In this document: piece after piece, positions 1-6,552 of the stretch
Layout of the letters: each line of letters begins with the position of its first letter
Position numbering within the stretch: the stretch's first letter is position 1
From: Chryseobacterium gleum
GTDB lineage: Bacteria; Bacteroidota; Bacteroidia; Flavobacteriales_C; GCA-002722245
Direction of reading: 5' to 3'
Length of the DNA stretch: 7,083 nucleotides
Assembly (NCBI GenBank): GCA_945903925.1
Contig: CAMDPJ010000122.1
Coordinates: forward strand, 1-7,083
The notes under the pieces: model-generated
Told to the model about the DNA's origin: nothing
The model's input: only the letters and a program-made list of their open reading frames with translations
The model's database searches: none
Position numbers and translations under genes: made by a program

Positions 1-1986
1 TGGCAATACGGCGACAACAGCACCAATAAACATTAATGAATAGCCTACCTCTTTGGCATCTAAACCATAAGCCAGAACACCTAAAACGATTCCTGATAAG
101 CCAGCAAATACAACTTCTTTAGAAGAATTAGCTTCTAGCTTTAGTAAGAAAGGAAGCGACGCATCTTCTTTTTTGAATTTGCGCATGAAATGAATCAAAG
201 CATGTACACCCAAACCAATCCACACCGCAAAAGCATAGAAGGAGCCTACGTAAGCATAATCTCTTTCACGAGGCTGAAAAGGTGGCTGATTCAAATAAAT
301 AATGATGGCCAAACCTGTCATGAAGAACATCAAGAATACGATAAAGGCATCTTTTACACTTCGCGTGAAGTGATAGATGAGTCCGATAATCGCTAATATC
401 AATGGCAAGAAATAATATACATTATGCCCCTTATTATTCTTCAAATAAGTAGGTAAATTTTTCGTGTCGCCCACATGTTCTTTATCAATCACGTCAAATC
501 CGCTCACCCAGTTACCGTGCATAGATTCGTTGAGGTTAGAAGCTTGCAAATCGTTCTGACGCCCAGCGAAATTCCACATGAAATATCTCCAGTACATGAA
601 GTTGAATTGGTAACGCGCAAAGAATTCCATGTCATCGGTAGCTGTAGGAAGGTAAACCACTTCTTCGCCTAAATCGACTTTTTTACCTCTGCGTTTTTTC
701 TTGAAGTCTAACCAGTTGTCGTAAGCCTCACGGTGACGATCTTCGGTGCTATACATCCTTGGAAAGAATTTTTGCACTTTAGGGTGAAAGTTGTAGCCTT
801 TGTTGCTTCCGTCATCCGACATTAAGTATTCCTCAGAATTTTTTTGTTCGTCTTTATAGTAAGTTGGGTCTTCGTCTTTGTATGGATTTTCGGGGTCTAA
901 AATCGGACTCCCATTTTCATGAATAGAATTGAATGTTTGTCCGTAGAATAAAGGACGATCACCGTATTGCTCACGATTCAAATAAGGCAGCAAAGCAAAT
1001 ACGTTTTCAGGATTGTTTTCATCTAAGGGCGTATTTGCTGCAGAACGAATAGGAATGGTTAAGAAAGAAGAATAGCCAATTAAAATCACTGCTACCGAAA
1101 CAAAGGCAGTATGTAACAACTGACTTCTTTTTTTTCTGGCATAGAATATCCCCGCTATAATAGCACTTACCACCAATAAAACGAACACAATGGTGCCCGT
1201 ATGGAAAGGCATGTGTAAACTATTGGTAAAGAACAATTCAAAGTCTTTCATGAAAGCCACAAAGCTTTGAATGATTCCGTATTGAACAAATGCTAAAATT
1301 ACCAAGCTTATAGCGCCCGCCTTAATGAAACCGAAAGGCGTAATTTGTTTTGTTTTTCTAAAGTAGTACACATAAACCACGGCAGGAATAGACAATAAGT
1401 TCAAGAGATGCACACCAATTGAAAGTCCCATTAAGTAAGCAATCAAAATCAAATATCTATCAGCATATTTTTCATCGGCAACGGCATCCCATTTAAAAAT
1501 CAACCAAAATACAATAGCTGTAAAAAATAAAGAAGCAGAATAAACCTCTCCTTCAACCGCCGAAAACCACACAGTATCGGTAAAAGTGTAAGCAACAGCA
1601 CCAATAAAACCACTCACTACGATACCTAAAATTTTTCCTTTGGTGAGCTCAGCACCATCTTGCGTAGTTAATTTTTTCGCCAAAGCAGTGGTTGTCCAAA
1701 ACAAAAACAACATGGCAAAAGCGCTACACAAAGCCGAGAAAATATTAATCCAGTAAGCCACTCTTGTAACATCATCGCCTGCCAATAAACCAAAAGCACG
1801 GGCAATCAACATCCAAAAAGGAGCGCCTGGAGGGTGACCTACCTCTAGTTTAAAGGCAGTAGAAATAAACTCTCCGCAATCCCAAAAACTGGCAGTAGGT
1901 TCTACTGTAGAGCAGTAAACGTAAGCGGCGATAGCAAAAACCAACCAGCCTGTAATGTTGTTGTACTTTTTATATAAACTTTCCAT
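1..1986 (-). CDS. DUF2723 (GT117/TMEM260-like) multi-pass membrane protein, C-terminus cut by window edge
   Basis: I translated this frame by hand: it is open from ATG at 1986 to base 1, giving 662 codons without a stop, and it continues beyond the left edge. Members of this family are usually about 1000 residues, so roughly a third is missing. After a first hydrophobic segment (about residues 12-29) comes WDCGEF (35-40), then GHPPGAP (50-56), several more membrane helices, VHLLNL (192-197), a charged soluble section (about 315-520) with FPRMYS (408-413), and QPPFQPRERDYAYVGSFYAF (567-586). These are hallmarks of Pfam DUF2723, which is related to animal TMEM260, a GT-C protein O-mannosyltransferase (CAZy GT117). 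By family knowledge, the acidic residues after the first helix (D36, E39) are candidate catalytic residues. A role in glycosylating exported proteins at the inner membrane is inference. The start is placed just before the first helix; no clear Shine-Dalgarno sequence precedes it. The gene is divergent from the tRNA-Gln gene. Confidence 0.9.
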   Translation of the reverse strand, partial: MESLYKKYNNITGWLVFAIAAYVYCSTVEPTASFWDCGEFISTAFKLEVGHPPGAPFWMLIARAFGLLAGDDVTRVAYWINIFSALCSAFAMLFLFWTTTALAKKLTTQDGAELTKGKILGIVVSGFIGAVAYTFTDTVWFSAVEGEVYSASLFFTAIVFWLIFKWDAVADEKYADRYLILIAYLMGLSIGVHLLNLLSIPAVVYVYYFRKTKQITPFGFIKAGAISLVILAFVQYGIIQSFVAFMKDFELFFTNSLHMPFHTGTIVFVLLVVSAIIAGIFYARKKRSQLLHTAFVSVAVILIGYSSFLTIPIRSAANTPLDENNPENVFALLPYLNREQYGDRPLFYGQTFNSIHENGSPILDPENPYKDEDPTYYKDEQKNSEEYLMSDDGSNKGYNFHPKVQKFFPRMYSTEDRHREAYDNWLDFKKKRRGKKVDLGEEVVYLPTATDDMEFFARYQFNFMYWRYFMWNFAGRQNDLQASNLNESMHGNWVSGFDVIDKEHVGDTKNLPTYLKNNKGHNVYYFLPLILAIIGLIYHFTRSVKDAFIVFLMFFMTGLAIIIYLNQPPFQPRERDYAYVGSFYAFAVWIGLGVHALIHFMRKFKKEDASLPFLLKLEANSSKEVVFAGLSGIVLGVLAYGLDAKEVGYSLMFIGAVVAVLP

Positions 1987-1997
1987 GCGATAAAATG

Positions 1998-2045
1998 TTC
2001 AATGTTTAAATGCCTGTCCGACTTACGGCGGATTCAATGTTTAAA
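1998..2045. repeat. 13-bp direct repeat pair in the DUF2723 gene leader
   Basis: The sequence TTCAATGTTTAAA occurs at 1998-2010 and again at 2033-2045, a period of 35 bp. The 22 bp between the copies contain a short inverted repeat, TCCG (2017-2020) with CGGA (2029-2032). The first copy lies only 11 bp upstream of the start codon of the leftward gene, so both copies probably sit in its 5' leader or promoter area. The repeat is seen directly; any function is unknown. It could be a partial tandem duplication or a remnant of a dispersed intergenic repeat. Confidence 0.7.
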
Positions 2046-2174
2046 GTTAGCAGAGTAACCCTAACATCTTTTTCAGTTACGCGAATTTAGCAAAATAATG
2101 GGCTTATAAAAATTACGAATGTGTTAAATAATTGCTTGCAGAATAGGTAGACCAAAGAAATTCTCACTTGAAAG

Positions 2175-2205
2175 TTTGCTGTTGTGCACAAAATGTATAT
2201 TTTTG
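2175..2205 (+). promoter_or_regulatory. Bacteroidota-type promoter of tRNA-Gln
   Basis: A -33 element TTTG at 2175-2178 and a -7 element TATTTTTG at 2198-2205 (consensus TAnnTTTG) are separated by 19 bp, which is the arrangement known for the primary sigma factor of Bacteroidota. Transcription would begin roughly at 2210-2213, leaving a leader of about 15 nt before the tRNA at 2226. A 10-bp perfect palindrome, TTGTGCACAA (2182-2191), sits in the spacer; it may be chance. Confidence 0.75.
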
Positions 2206-2225
2206 TCGCTCGTTTTTAACGGTAT

Positions 2226-2296
2226 TGACCCATGGTGTAACGGTAGCACTGCACATTTTGGTTGTGTATGTCTAGGTTCGAATCCTAGTGGGTCAT
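2226..2296 (+). tRNA. trnQ: tRNA-Gln, anticodon UUG
   Basis: The sequence folds as a complete cloverleaf. The acceptor stem pairs TGACCCA (2226-2232) with TGGGTCA (2289-2295). The D arm is GTG, loop TAACGGTAG, CAC. The anticodon stem pairs GCACA with TGTGT around the loop TTTTGGT, giving anticodon TTG. The variable loop is short (ATGT). The T arm is CTAGG, loop TTCGAAT, CCTAG. The unpaired discriminator base is T2296, and CCA is not encoded, so it must be added after transcription. It reads the glutamine codon CAA, and CAG by wobble. It is a lone tRNA with its own promoter upstream and an intrinsic terminator only 3 bases downstream. Confidence 0.96.
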
Positions 2297-2299
2297 CAT

Positions 2300-2337
2300 A
2301 AAAACCGTCAGTCGGCCGACTGACGGTTTTTTGTTTT
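2300..2337 (+). terminator. Rho-independent terminator of tRNA-Gln
   Basis: Bases 2300-2331 form a perfect 32-nt palindrome (16-bp arms) whose GC-rich core is CCGTCAG..CTGACGG around TCGGCCGA. It ends in TTTTTT, followed by G and four more T. As RNA the centre must open into a small loop, leaving a long stable stem with a U tract. It begins 3 bases after the tRNA 3' end, so it should also define the precursor's 3' tail. The AAAA run before the stem makes it nearly symmetrical, so it could work in both directions, but no leftward gene runs into it. Confidence 0.9.
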
Positions 2338-2364
2338 ATAACGATGTTTTAAAAATCAGAAACC

Positions 2365-3741
2365 ATGAAGATTAAAGAAATAGCCTTCTACTTATTTTCA
2401 ACCTTCATTTTAATGTTGCCTGCTTTTTACAATGGTTACCCTTTGGTTTATTCTGATTCTGGCACCTATATCAGCAGTGGTATGGAGATGTTTGTTCCTG
2501 CCGATAGACCAGTTCTTTATGGCTTATTTATTAAATATTGCAGCTTGCAATTATCCTTATGGTTGGTTGTTATGGTTCAGGCCTTCATTGTACAATTCGC
2601 TATATGGCACTTATGTAAATTATTTAACAAAGACTTAAAGAAATCAATCTATTTATCTTTGCTATTCATCTTAAGTTGGTTTACAGGATTAGGTTGGTAT
2701 TGCAGCTTAATAATGCCCGACATTTTTACTGCAGTGGCAGTATCGTGTGCCATCTTGCTGGTGTTTAGAAAAAACTGGAGTGTAGCGCTTCAAATAGTGT
2801 TTTCTGCTATCCTTATGTTCTCGGTAGCAGTGCATTTCGCAAACATTTACATTGTGGCTATATTACTCGTTGGTATTTACGTTTTTTCATTTTTCTTTTT
2901 AAAAGAAGAAAGAAAAGCGAGAAACCTTTCATTTATTGTACCCACGGTAGTTTTGGTTTTTGCATTTGGGGTAAAATTCGCCGCAAACTATTGGGTGCAA
3001 AGAAATGTACACTCGAACGATTCTTCTCACGTCTTTGTAATGGGAAAAATGCTTGATAGTGGCGTTTTAAAATCATTTTTAGACGACAATTGTAAAAACA
3101 AAAAGTATGCGTTTTGCGAATGCAAAGATTCGCTTCCCATTAACAGTAGAGTGCTTCTTTGGAATGGCGGGAGTCCGTTCTACAAACACGGAGGCTGGCT
3201 AAACACAAAACAAGCCTACGATGAAATTTTACTGGATATTGCTGGGAGCCCTAAACATGTTTGTATGTTCATATATAATTCAGCATTTTCAACGGTAACT
3301 CAAATGCTTCAAAGCAACATGAGTAATGTATTTGTAAGCGATTGGTATCAGTCGTCCGACAGTCCGCCATACATGGCCATTGCCAAACATTTTCCTAATG
3401 AGCTCAACCCATACTTACAATCGCTTCAAAACAACCATTTATGGGTAGAAAAGCTAGATTTCACAGAAATCAATATTGTGTACAAAACCTTTTTAGTGCT
3501 GTGCGCATTATTGTTGTTAGCTCTGGTAATGATTCCTTCGCTTAGAAAAATGCTTGATGCAAAAACAAAATTTTTATTGCTTGTGCTGTTTATTTCCAAC
3601 TTTATTAACGCTGCGATAGTGGCCACTTTTGCAAATGTATACAGCCGACTGCAAGTGCGTTTTTCATGGCTTTTGCTTTTGGCTTGCTTTATAGTGATTT
3701 CATTATTAATTGAAGGATATATGAATAAGAAAAAACTATAA
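2365..3741 (+). CDS. Multi-pass membrane protein of unassigned family, possibly GT-C glycosyltransferase-like
   Basis: This 458-residue protein has about ten predicted membrane helices (near residues 5-23, 63-85, 95-112, 118-134, 140-158, 160-178, 188-206, 371-391, 402-422 and 433-450). Basic residues lie on the cytoplasmic side (RKNW, KEERKAR, SLRKMLDAK, C-terminal KKK), so both ends should be inside and one large loop (about 207-370) outside. Notable motifs are YSDSGTYIS (29-37) just after helix 1, ADRPVLYG (46-53), MPDIF (117-121) and YSRLQVRFSW (426-435). The large loop holds C243, C251 and C253. An acidic motif after the first helix and a large extracytoplasmic section are typical of GT-C glycosyltransferases using lipid-linked sugars, but I cannot assign a named family. 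ATG 2365 directly precedes the first helix; no good Shine-Dalgarno is visible. The start lies 33 bp after the tRNA terminator stem, and I see no clear separate promoter. The 3' end overlaps the convergent gene by 6 bp. Confidence 0.85.
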   Translation: MKIKEIAFYLFSTFILMLPAFYNGYPLVYSDSGTYISSGMEMFVPADRPVLYGLFIKYCSLQLSLWLVVMVQAFIVQFAIWHLCKLFNKDLKKSIYLSLLFILSWFTGLGWYCSLIMPDIFTAVAVSCAILLVFRKNWSVALQIVFSAILMFSVAVHFANIYIVAILLVGIYVFSFFFLKEERKARNLSFIVPTVVLVFAFGVKFAANYWVQRNVHSNDSSHVFVMGKMLDSGVLKSFLDDNCKNKKYAFCECKDSLPINSRVLLWNGGSPFYKHGGWLNTKQAYDEILLDIAGSPKHVCMFIYNSAFSTVTQMLQSNMSNVFVSDWYQSSDSPPYMAIAKHFPNELNPYLQSLQNNHLWVEKLDFTEINIVYKTFLVLCALLLLALVMIPSLRKMLDAKTKFLLLVLFISNFINAAIVATFANVYSRLQVRFSWLLLLACFIVISLLIEGYMNKKKL

Positions 3742-5295
3742 GCCCTCTAAAAATCTTTCCAAATTATCGTTGTTCAACAAACTACCTTTTTCCACATAAG
3801 GAAAAATCTCACTGTACTTTACATATTTACTCATGGTGATACGTCGGTTAATATGCTGACGCTTAATATCCTCGGGATCTTGCATGCCAGCTGCAGCTGT
3901 TAATTCTATAAAGGAATGCAAGGTAGCTTCGTGGAAATTGGCTACGCGTTGCGATTTATCCATTACATCGAGTCCTTTGATGAGATGTTTGTTTTGAGTG
4001 GCAACGCCCACCGGACAAGTATTGGTATTACACTGCAAAGCCTGAATACAACCAATGGCCATCATCATACCGCGCGCACTGTTTACCATATCGGCGCCCA
4101 AGGCAATTGCTCGAGCAATATCAAAACCAGTAATTATTTTTCCAGAACAAATAATTTTAATGTCTTTCTTTAAATCTAAGCCCACCAAAACATTAGATAC
4201 AAAAGCAACTGCATCGCGCATAGGCATGCCTAAGGAATTAGAGAACTCCATGGGCGCAGCGCCTGTGCCGCCTTCTCCACCATCCACCGTGATGAAATCG
4301 GGTTTTAGACCTGTTTCAATCATGGCCATACAGATGTCGGTAAACTCTCTTTTCTTGCCTATACACAGCTTAAATCCTGTAGGTTTTCCACCCGATAGAT
4401 CACGGCATTGTTTGATAAATTGCAATAGCTCCTTTGGATTGGTAAAGGCGCTGTGGTGAGGCGGAGAATGTATATCTTTAAAAGGCTCAACACCTCGAAT
4501 AGCGGCAATCTCTGGTGTGTTTTTCGATGCAGGAAGCATCCCTCCGTGACCAGGTTTGGCACCTTGCGATATCTTTATTTCTATCATCTTCACTTGCGGA
4601 AGAATAGCATGCTTTTGAAATTCTTCGGGATTAAAATTTCCTTCTTTGTCTCTTGCGCTAAAATAACCTGTACCAATTTGCCAAATCACATCACCACCCT
4701 GCAAATGGTAACTGCTTAAGCCACCTTCGCCAGTATTTTGGGCGAACTGTCCTTTCTTGGCACCTAAATTTAAAGCACTCACAGCGGCGTAGCTCAAGGC
4801 CCCAAAACTCATGGCAGATACATTTAACAAACTTGCCTTGTAAGGCTGCTTGCAATCTGGTCCGCCCACCAAAACCCGCGGATGCTTTTGAAAATATTTA
4901 GAAGGTTTCGCATAAATAGAATGATCCATCCACTCATATCCTGCTGAGTAAACGTCCATTTGCGTGCCAAAAGGCGTAGAATCATTTACCTTTTTAGCAC
5001 GCCGGTAAACCATACTTCTGTGCAAGCGATTGAAAGGTTTTCCTTCGGTATCAGTTTCTACGAAATATTGCATTATTTCGGGTCGAATAGCCTCTAACAT
5101 ATAACGGAAATTACCAATCACGGGGAAGTTTCTTTTGATTGTATGTGTGGTTTGCACCATATCTCGAATACCAATTAAAATAATGGGGCCGAAAACAACC
5201 ATACTCCACCATACACCTGGATAAAAAACACCAATGATGGCAATTAATGATACTACCGCTAATGATGCGTAGACAAATATTGCGCGTACATTCAT
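3736..5295 (-). CDS. Membrane-anchored FMN-binding glutamate synthase family protein
   Basis: This 519-residue protein has two N-terminal hydrophobic segments (about 5-22 and 28-44), then a soluble domain matching the FMN-binding central domain of glutamate synthase large subunits. Visible motifs are SAMSFGALS (160-168), NTGEGG (187-192), KPGHGG (247-252), DGGEGGTGAAP (338-348) and SGKIITGFDIARAIALGAD (384-402). C416, C422 and C427 follow the C-x5-C-x4-C spacing that holds the 3Fe-4S cluster in GltB. The amidotransferase (glutaminase) domain of GltB is absent, and no small subunit is encoded nearby. This is therefore the stand-alone 'glutamate synthase-related' type, as in B. subtilis YerD and archaeal homologs, whose electron donor and true reaction are uncertain. 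The active domain probably faces the cytoplasm, tethered by the N-terminal hairpin. ATG 5295 is chosen because it precedes the first helix. The gene is divergent from the LD-carboxypeptidase gene and convergent with the membrane protein gene, so it is probably monocistronic. Confidence 0.93.
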   Translation of the reverse strand: MNVRAIFVYASLAVVSLIAIIGVFYPGVWWSMVVFGPIILIGIRDMVQTTHTIKRNFPVIGNFRYMLEAIRPEIMQYFVETDTEGKPFNRLHRSMVYRRAKKVNDSTPFGTQMDVYSAGYEWMDHSIYAKPSKYFQKHPRVLVGGPDCKQPYKASLLNVSAMSFGALSYAAVSALNLGAKKGQFAQNTGEGGLSSYHLQGGDVIWQIGTGYFSARDKEGNFNPEEFQKHAILPQVKMIEIKISQGAKPGHGGMLPASKNTPEIAAIRGVEPFKDIHSPPHHSAFTNPKELLQFIKQCRDLSGGKPTGFKLCIGKKREFTDICMAMIETGLKPDFITVDGGEGGTGAAPMEFSNSLGMPMRDAVAFVSNVLVGLDLKKDIKIICSGKIITGFDIARAIALGADMVNSARGMMMAIGCIQALQCNTNTCPVGVATQNKHLIKGLDVMDKSQRVANFHEATLHSFIELTAAAGMQDPEDIKRQHINRRITMSKYVKYSEIFPYVEKGSLLNNDNLERFLEGL

Positions 5296-5486
5296 AAAAA
5301 TTTCGGTTTAAAGCAACAGTGTGTAATACGCTCGCTCTACAATTTGAGTTATAGCGAAACGCCCATTAAATATAAATTTTAATAGATTGTAATGAGAATT
5401 GAAGTAAGAAAAGTATGAACAGTCGGTGGTTAGTGGAAAACCATAATAGAAAATTATTAAGATGAAATTTCAATTATTTTTAAGGT

Positions 5487-6380
5487 ATGAAAAAACCATC
5501 CTTCCTCAAACCCAACGATAAAGTAGCCATCACAGCGCCAGCAAAAAGAATATCTCGAATAGAGATTGACGCTGCTGTGAAAATCCTTATTTCGTGGGGA
5601 TTGCAGGTGGTTGTTGGTGAAACCATCGACTCGGAATATTTTCAGTTTTCTGGCACTAAAGAACAACGTTTGGATGAGGTGCAAAACCTATTAGACGACC
5701 CAGATATCAAAGCAATATTCTTTGCAAGAGGTGGTTATGGTAGTATTCAAATTATTGATGATATCGACTTTAAAGCATTTAAGAAAAAGCCGAAATTTCT
5801 GATTGGTTTTAGCGATATCACAGTGTTTCATGCACACGTTGCAAAATTTAATGTGCCATCGATTCATGCCACCATGCCTTTAAATTTCGAGAAGAACTCT
5901 AAAGAAGCATTGAGCACTTTAAAAGAATTAGTGTTCAACGGCAAAATGAAATACGCGTTAAAAGGCAAACATAAACTCAACATAAAAGGCAACGCAAAAG
6001 GTGAAATTATAGGCGGAAATTTATCCATATTGCATTCTTTAATTGGCTCTAAAAGTTTTCCCGATATGAAAGGAAAAATTCTGTTCATTGAAGACTTGAG
6101 CGAATATTATTATCACCTCGATAGAATGATGTATTCTTTAAAAAGGGCAGGGAAATTAAAAGAGTTGAAAGGCTTGCTAGTTGGACAATTTAACGACATG
6201 AAAGAAGCCGCTTTGCCTTTCGATAAAAGTACCGAAGAAATCATTTTCAATGCGGTGAAAGAGTATAAATTTCCTGTATATTTTAATTTTCCAGCCGGAC
6301 ACGTTAGCGACAATCGCGCGTTGATTTTTGGTAAAGAAGTGAAGATGAAGGTGAATGATAAAGGGTTGTTGTTGGAGTGA
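5487..6380 (+). CDS. LD-carboxypeptidase, peptidase family S66 (LdcA/MccF-like)
   Basis: This 297-residue protein has the usual length and motif order of family S66: ITAPAKR (15-21), ARGGYGS (80-86), IGFSDIT (106-112), GEIIGGNLSIL (172-182), LFIEDLSE (199-206) and FPAGHVSDNRA (268-278). The catalytic Ser-Glu-His triad of LdcA enzymes maps to S109, E202 and H272, all present, so it should be active. LdcA removes the terminal D-Ala from murein tetrapeptides in the cytoplasm during cell-wall recycling. MccF relatives instead cleave microcin C-like peptide nucleotides, which cannot be excluded from sequence. There is no signal peptide, consistent with a cytoplasmic enzyme. The start follows TTTTTAAGGT with no well-spaced Shine-Dalgarno, and is supported by the family N-terminus beginning a few residues before the first beta strand. 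No partner gene for recycling is in the window, and the gene stands alone between divergent and convergent neighbours. Confidence 0.93.
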   Translation: MKKPSFLKPNDKVAITAPAKRISRIEIDAAVKILISWGLQVVVGETIDSEYFQFSGTKEQRLDEVQNLLDDPDIKAIFFARGGYGSIQIIDDIDFKAFKKKPKFLIGFSDITVFHAHVAKFNVPSIHATMPLNFEKNSKEALSTLKELVFNGKMKYALKGKHKLNIKGNAKGEIIGGNLSILHSLIGSKSFPDMKGKILFIEDLSEYYYHLDRMMYSLKRAGKLKELKGLLVGQFNDMKEAALPFDKSTEEIIFNAVKEYKFPVYFNFPAGHVSDNRALIFGKEVKMKVNDKGLLLE

Positions 6381-6410
6381 TCTTCTATACACGCAGTTCG
6401 TCCTTGCTAA

Positions 6411-6428
6411 ATCCGTCAGCTGACAGAT
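6411..6428. repeat. 18-bp imperfect palindrome after the LD-carboxypeptidase gene
   Basis: The sequence ATCCGTCAGCTGACAGAT is a palindrome with a single mismatched pair (C6414 against A6425); the inner 10 bp, GTCAGCTGAC, are perfect. It lies 30 bp past the stop codon at 6380. No T run follows at once, so it is not a classic intrinsic terminator. Its core, CCGTCAG then CTGAC, is the same as that of the tRNA terminator stem (2305-2326) without the central 8 bp. Confidence 0.6.
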
Positions 6429-6454
6429 GAAGCAATCTCATTTTACGTTTAGGA

Positions 6455-6536
6455 CAATAGTTCCTTCGTGCCTCAGGATGACAACCACAGTACTGACGAG
6501 CTTTGTATGTCATCCTGAGGCACGAAGGAACTATTG
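6455..6536. repeat. 29-bp perfect inverted repeat between convergent genes
   Basis: The left arm 6455-6483 and right arm 6508-6536 are exact reverse complements, 29 bp each, around a 24-nt spacer. Each arm carries CATCCTGAGGCACGAAGGAA or its complement. The element sits between the ends of the LD-carboxypeptidase gene (6380) and the riboflavin synthase gene (6553). RNA from either strand would fold into a long hairpin, which could protect both 3' ends or block read-through. There is no U tract on either side, so it is not a standard intrinsic terminator. The arm resembles short dispersed intergenic repeats that I recall from Bacteroidota genomes; this is memory, not a search. Confidence 0.85.
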
Positions 6537-6552
6537 AACAGGAAAAAGAAAA

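Noticed and set aside
190..672. Two plus-strand open frames (190-396, 475-672) opposite the DUF2723 gene
   Set aside because: They lie inside a 662-codon open frame with clear family motifs on the minus strand, and their translations show no domain or plausible protein character.
1998..2045. The 13-bp direct repeat as target-site duplication of an inserted element
   Set aside because: The segment between the copies is only 22 bp, too short for a known mobile element, and has no terminal inverted repeats beyond 4 bp.
2091..2098. TTATTTTG on the minus strand as -7 element of the DUF2723 gene
   Set aside because: It differs from TAnnTTTG at one key position, and no -33 TTG lies about 19-21 bp upstream of it.
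2226..2296. tRNA-Gln as an integration (att) site for a genomic island
   Set aside because: No second copy of the tRNA 3' end and no integrase gene is seen in the window, and the flanking genes look like normal chromosomal genes.
3916..4719. Overlapping plus-strand open frames (to 134 codons) opposite the glutamate-synthase-like gene
   Set aside because: The minus-strand protein is conserved through this whole interval; the opposite frames are shadows with no recognisable motifs.
5296..5486. Promoters in the divergent spacer between the glutamate-synthase-like and LD-carboxypeptidase genes
   Set aside because: Both genes must have promoters here, but the best matches to TAnnTTTG (such as TAAATTTT at 5373-5380) miss a base and have no TTG at the right distance, so none is called.
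5864..6392. Minus-strand open frames opposite the LD-carboxypeptidase gene
   Set aside because: The plus-strand protein carries an intact catalytic triad and family motifs here, so the antisense frames are by-products.
6455..6536. Inverted repeat as a bidirectional intrinsic terminator
   Set aside because: Neither side has a run of T after the stem, and the 24-nt loop is long; it is listed as a repeat instead.
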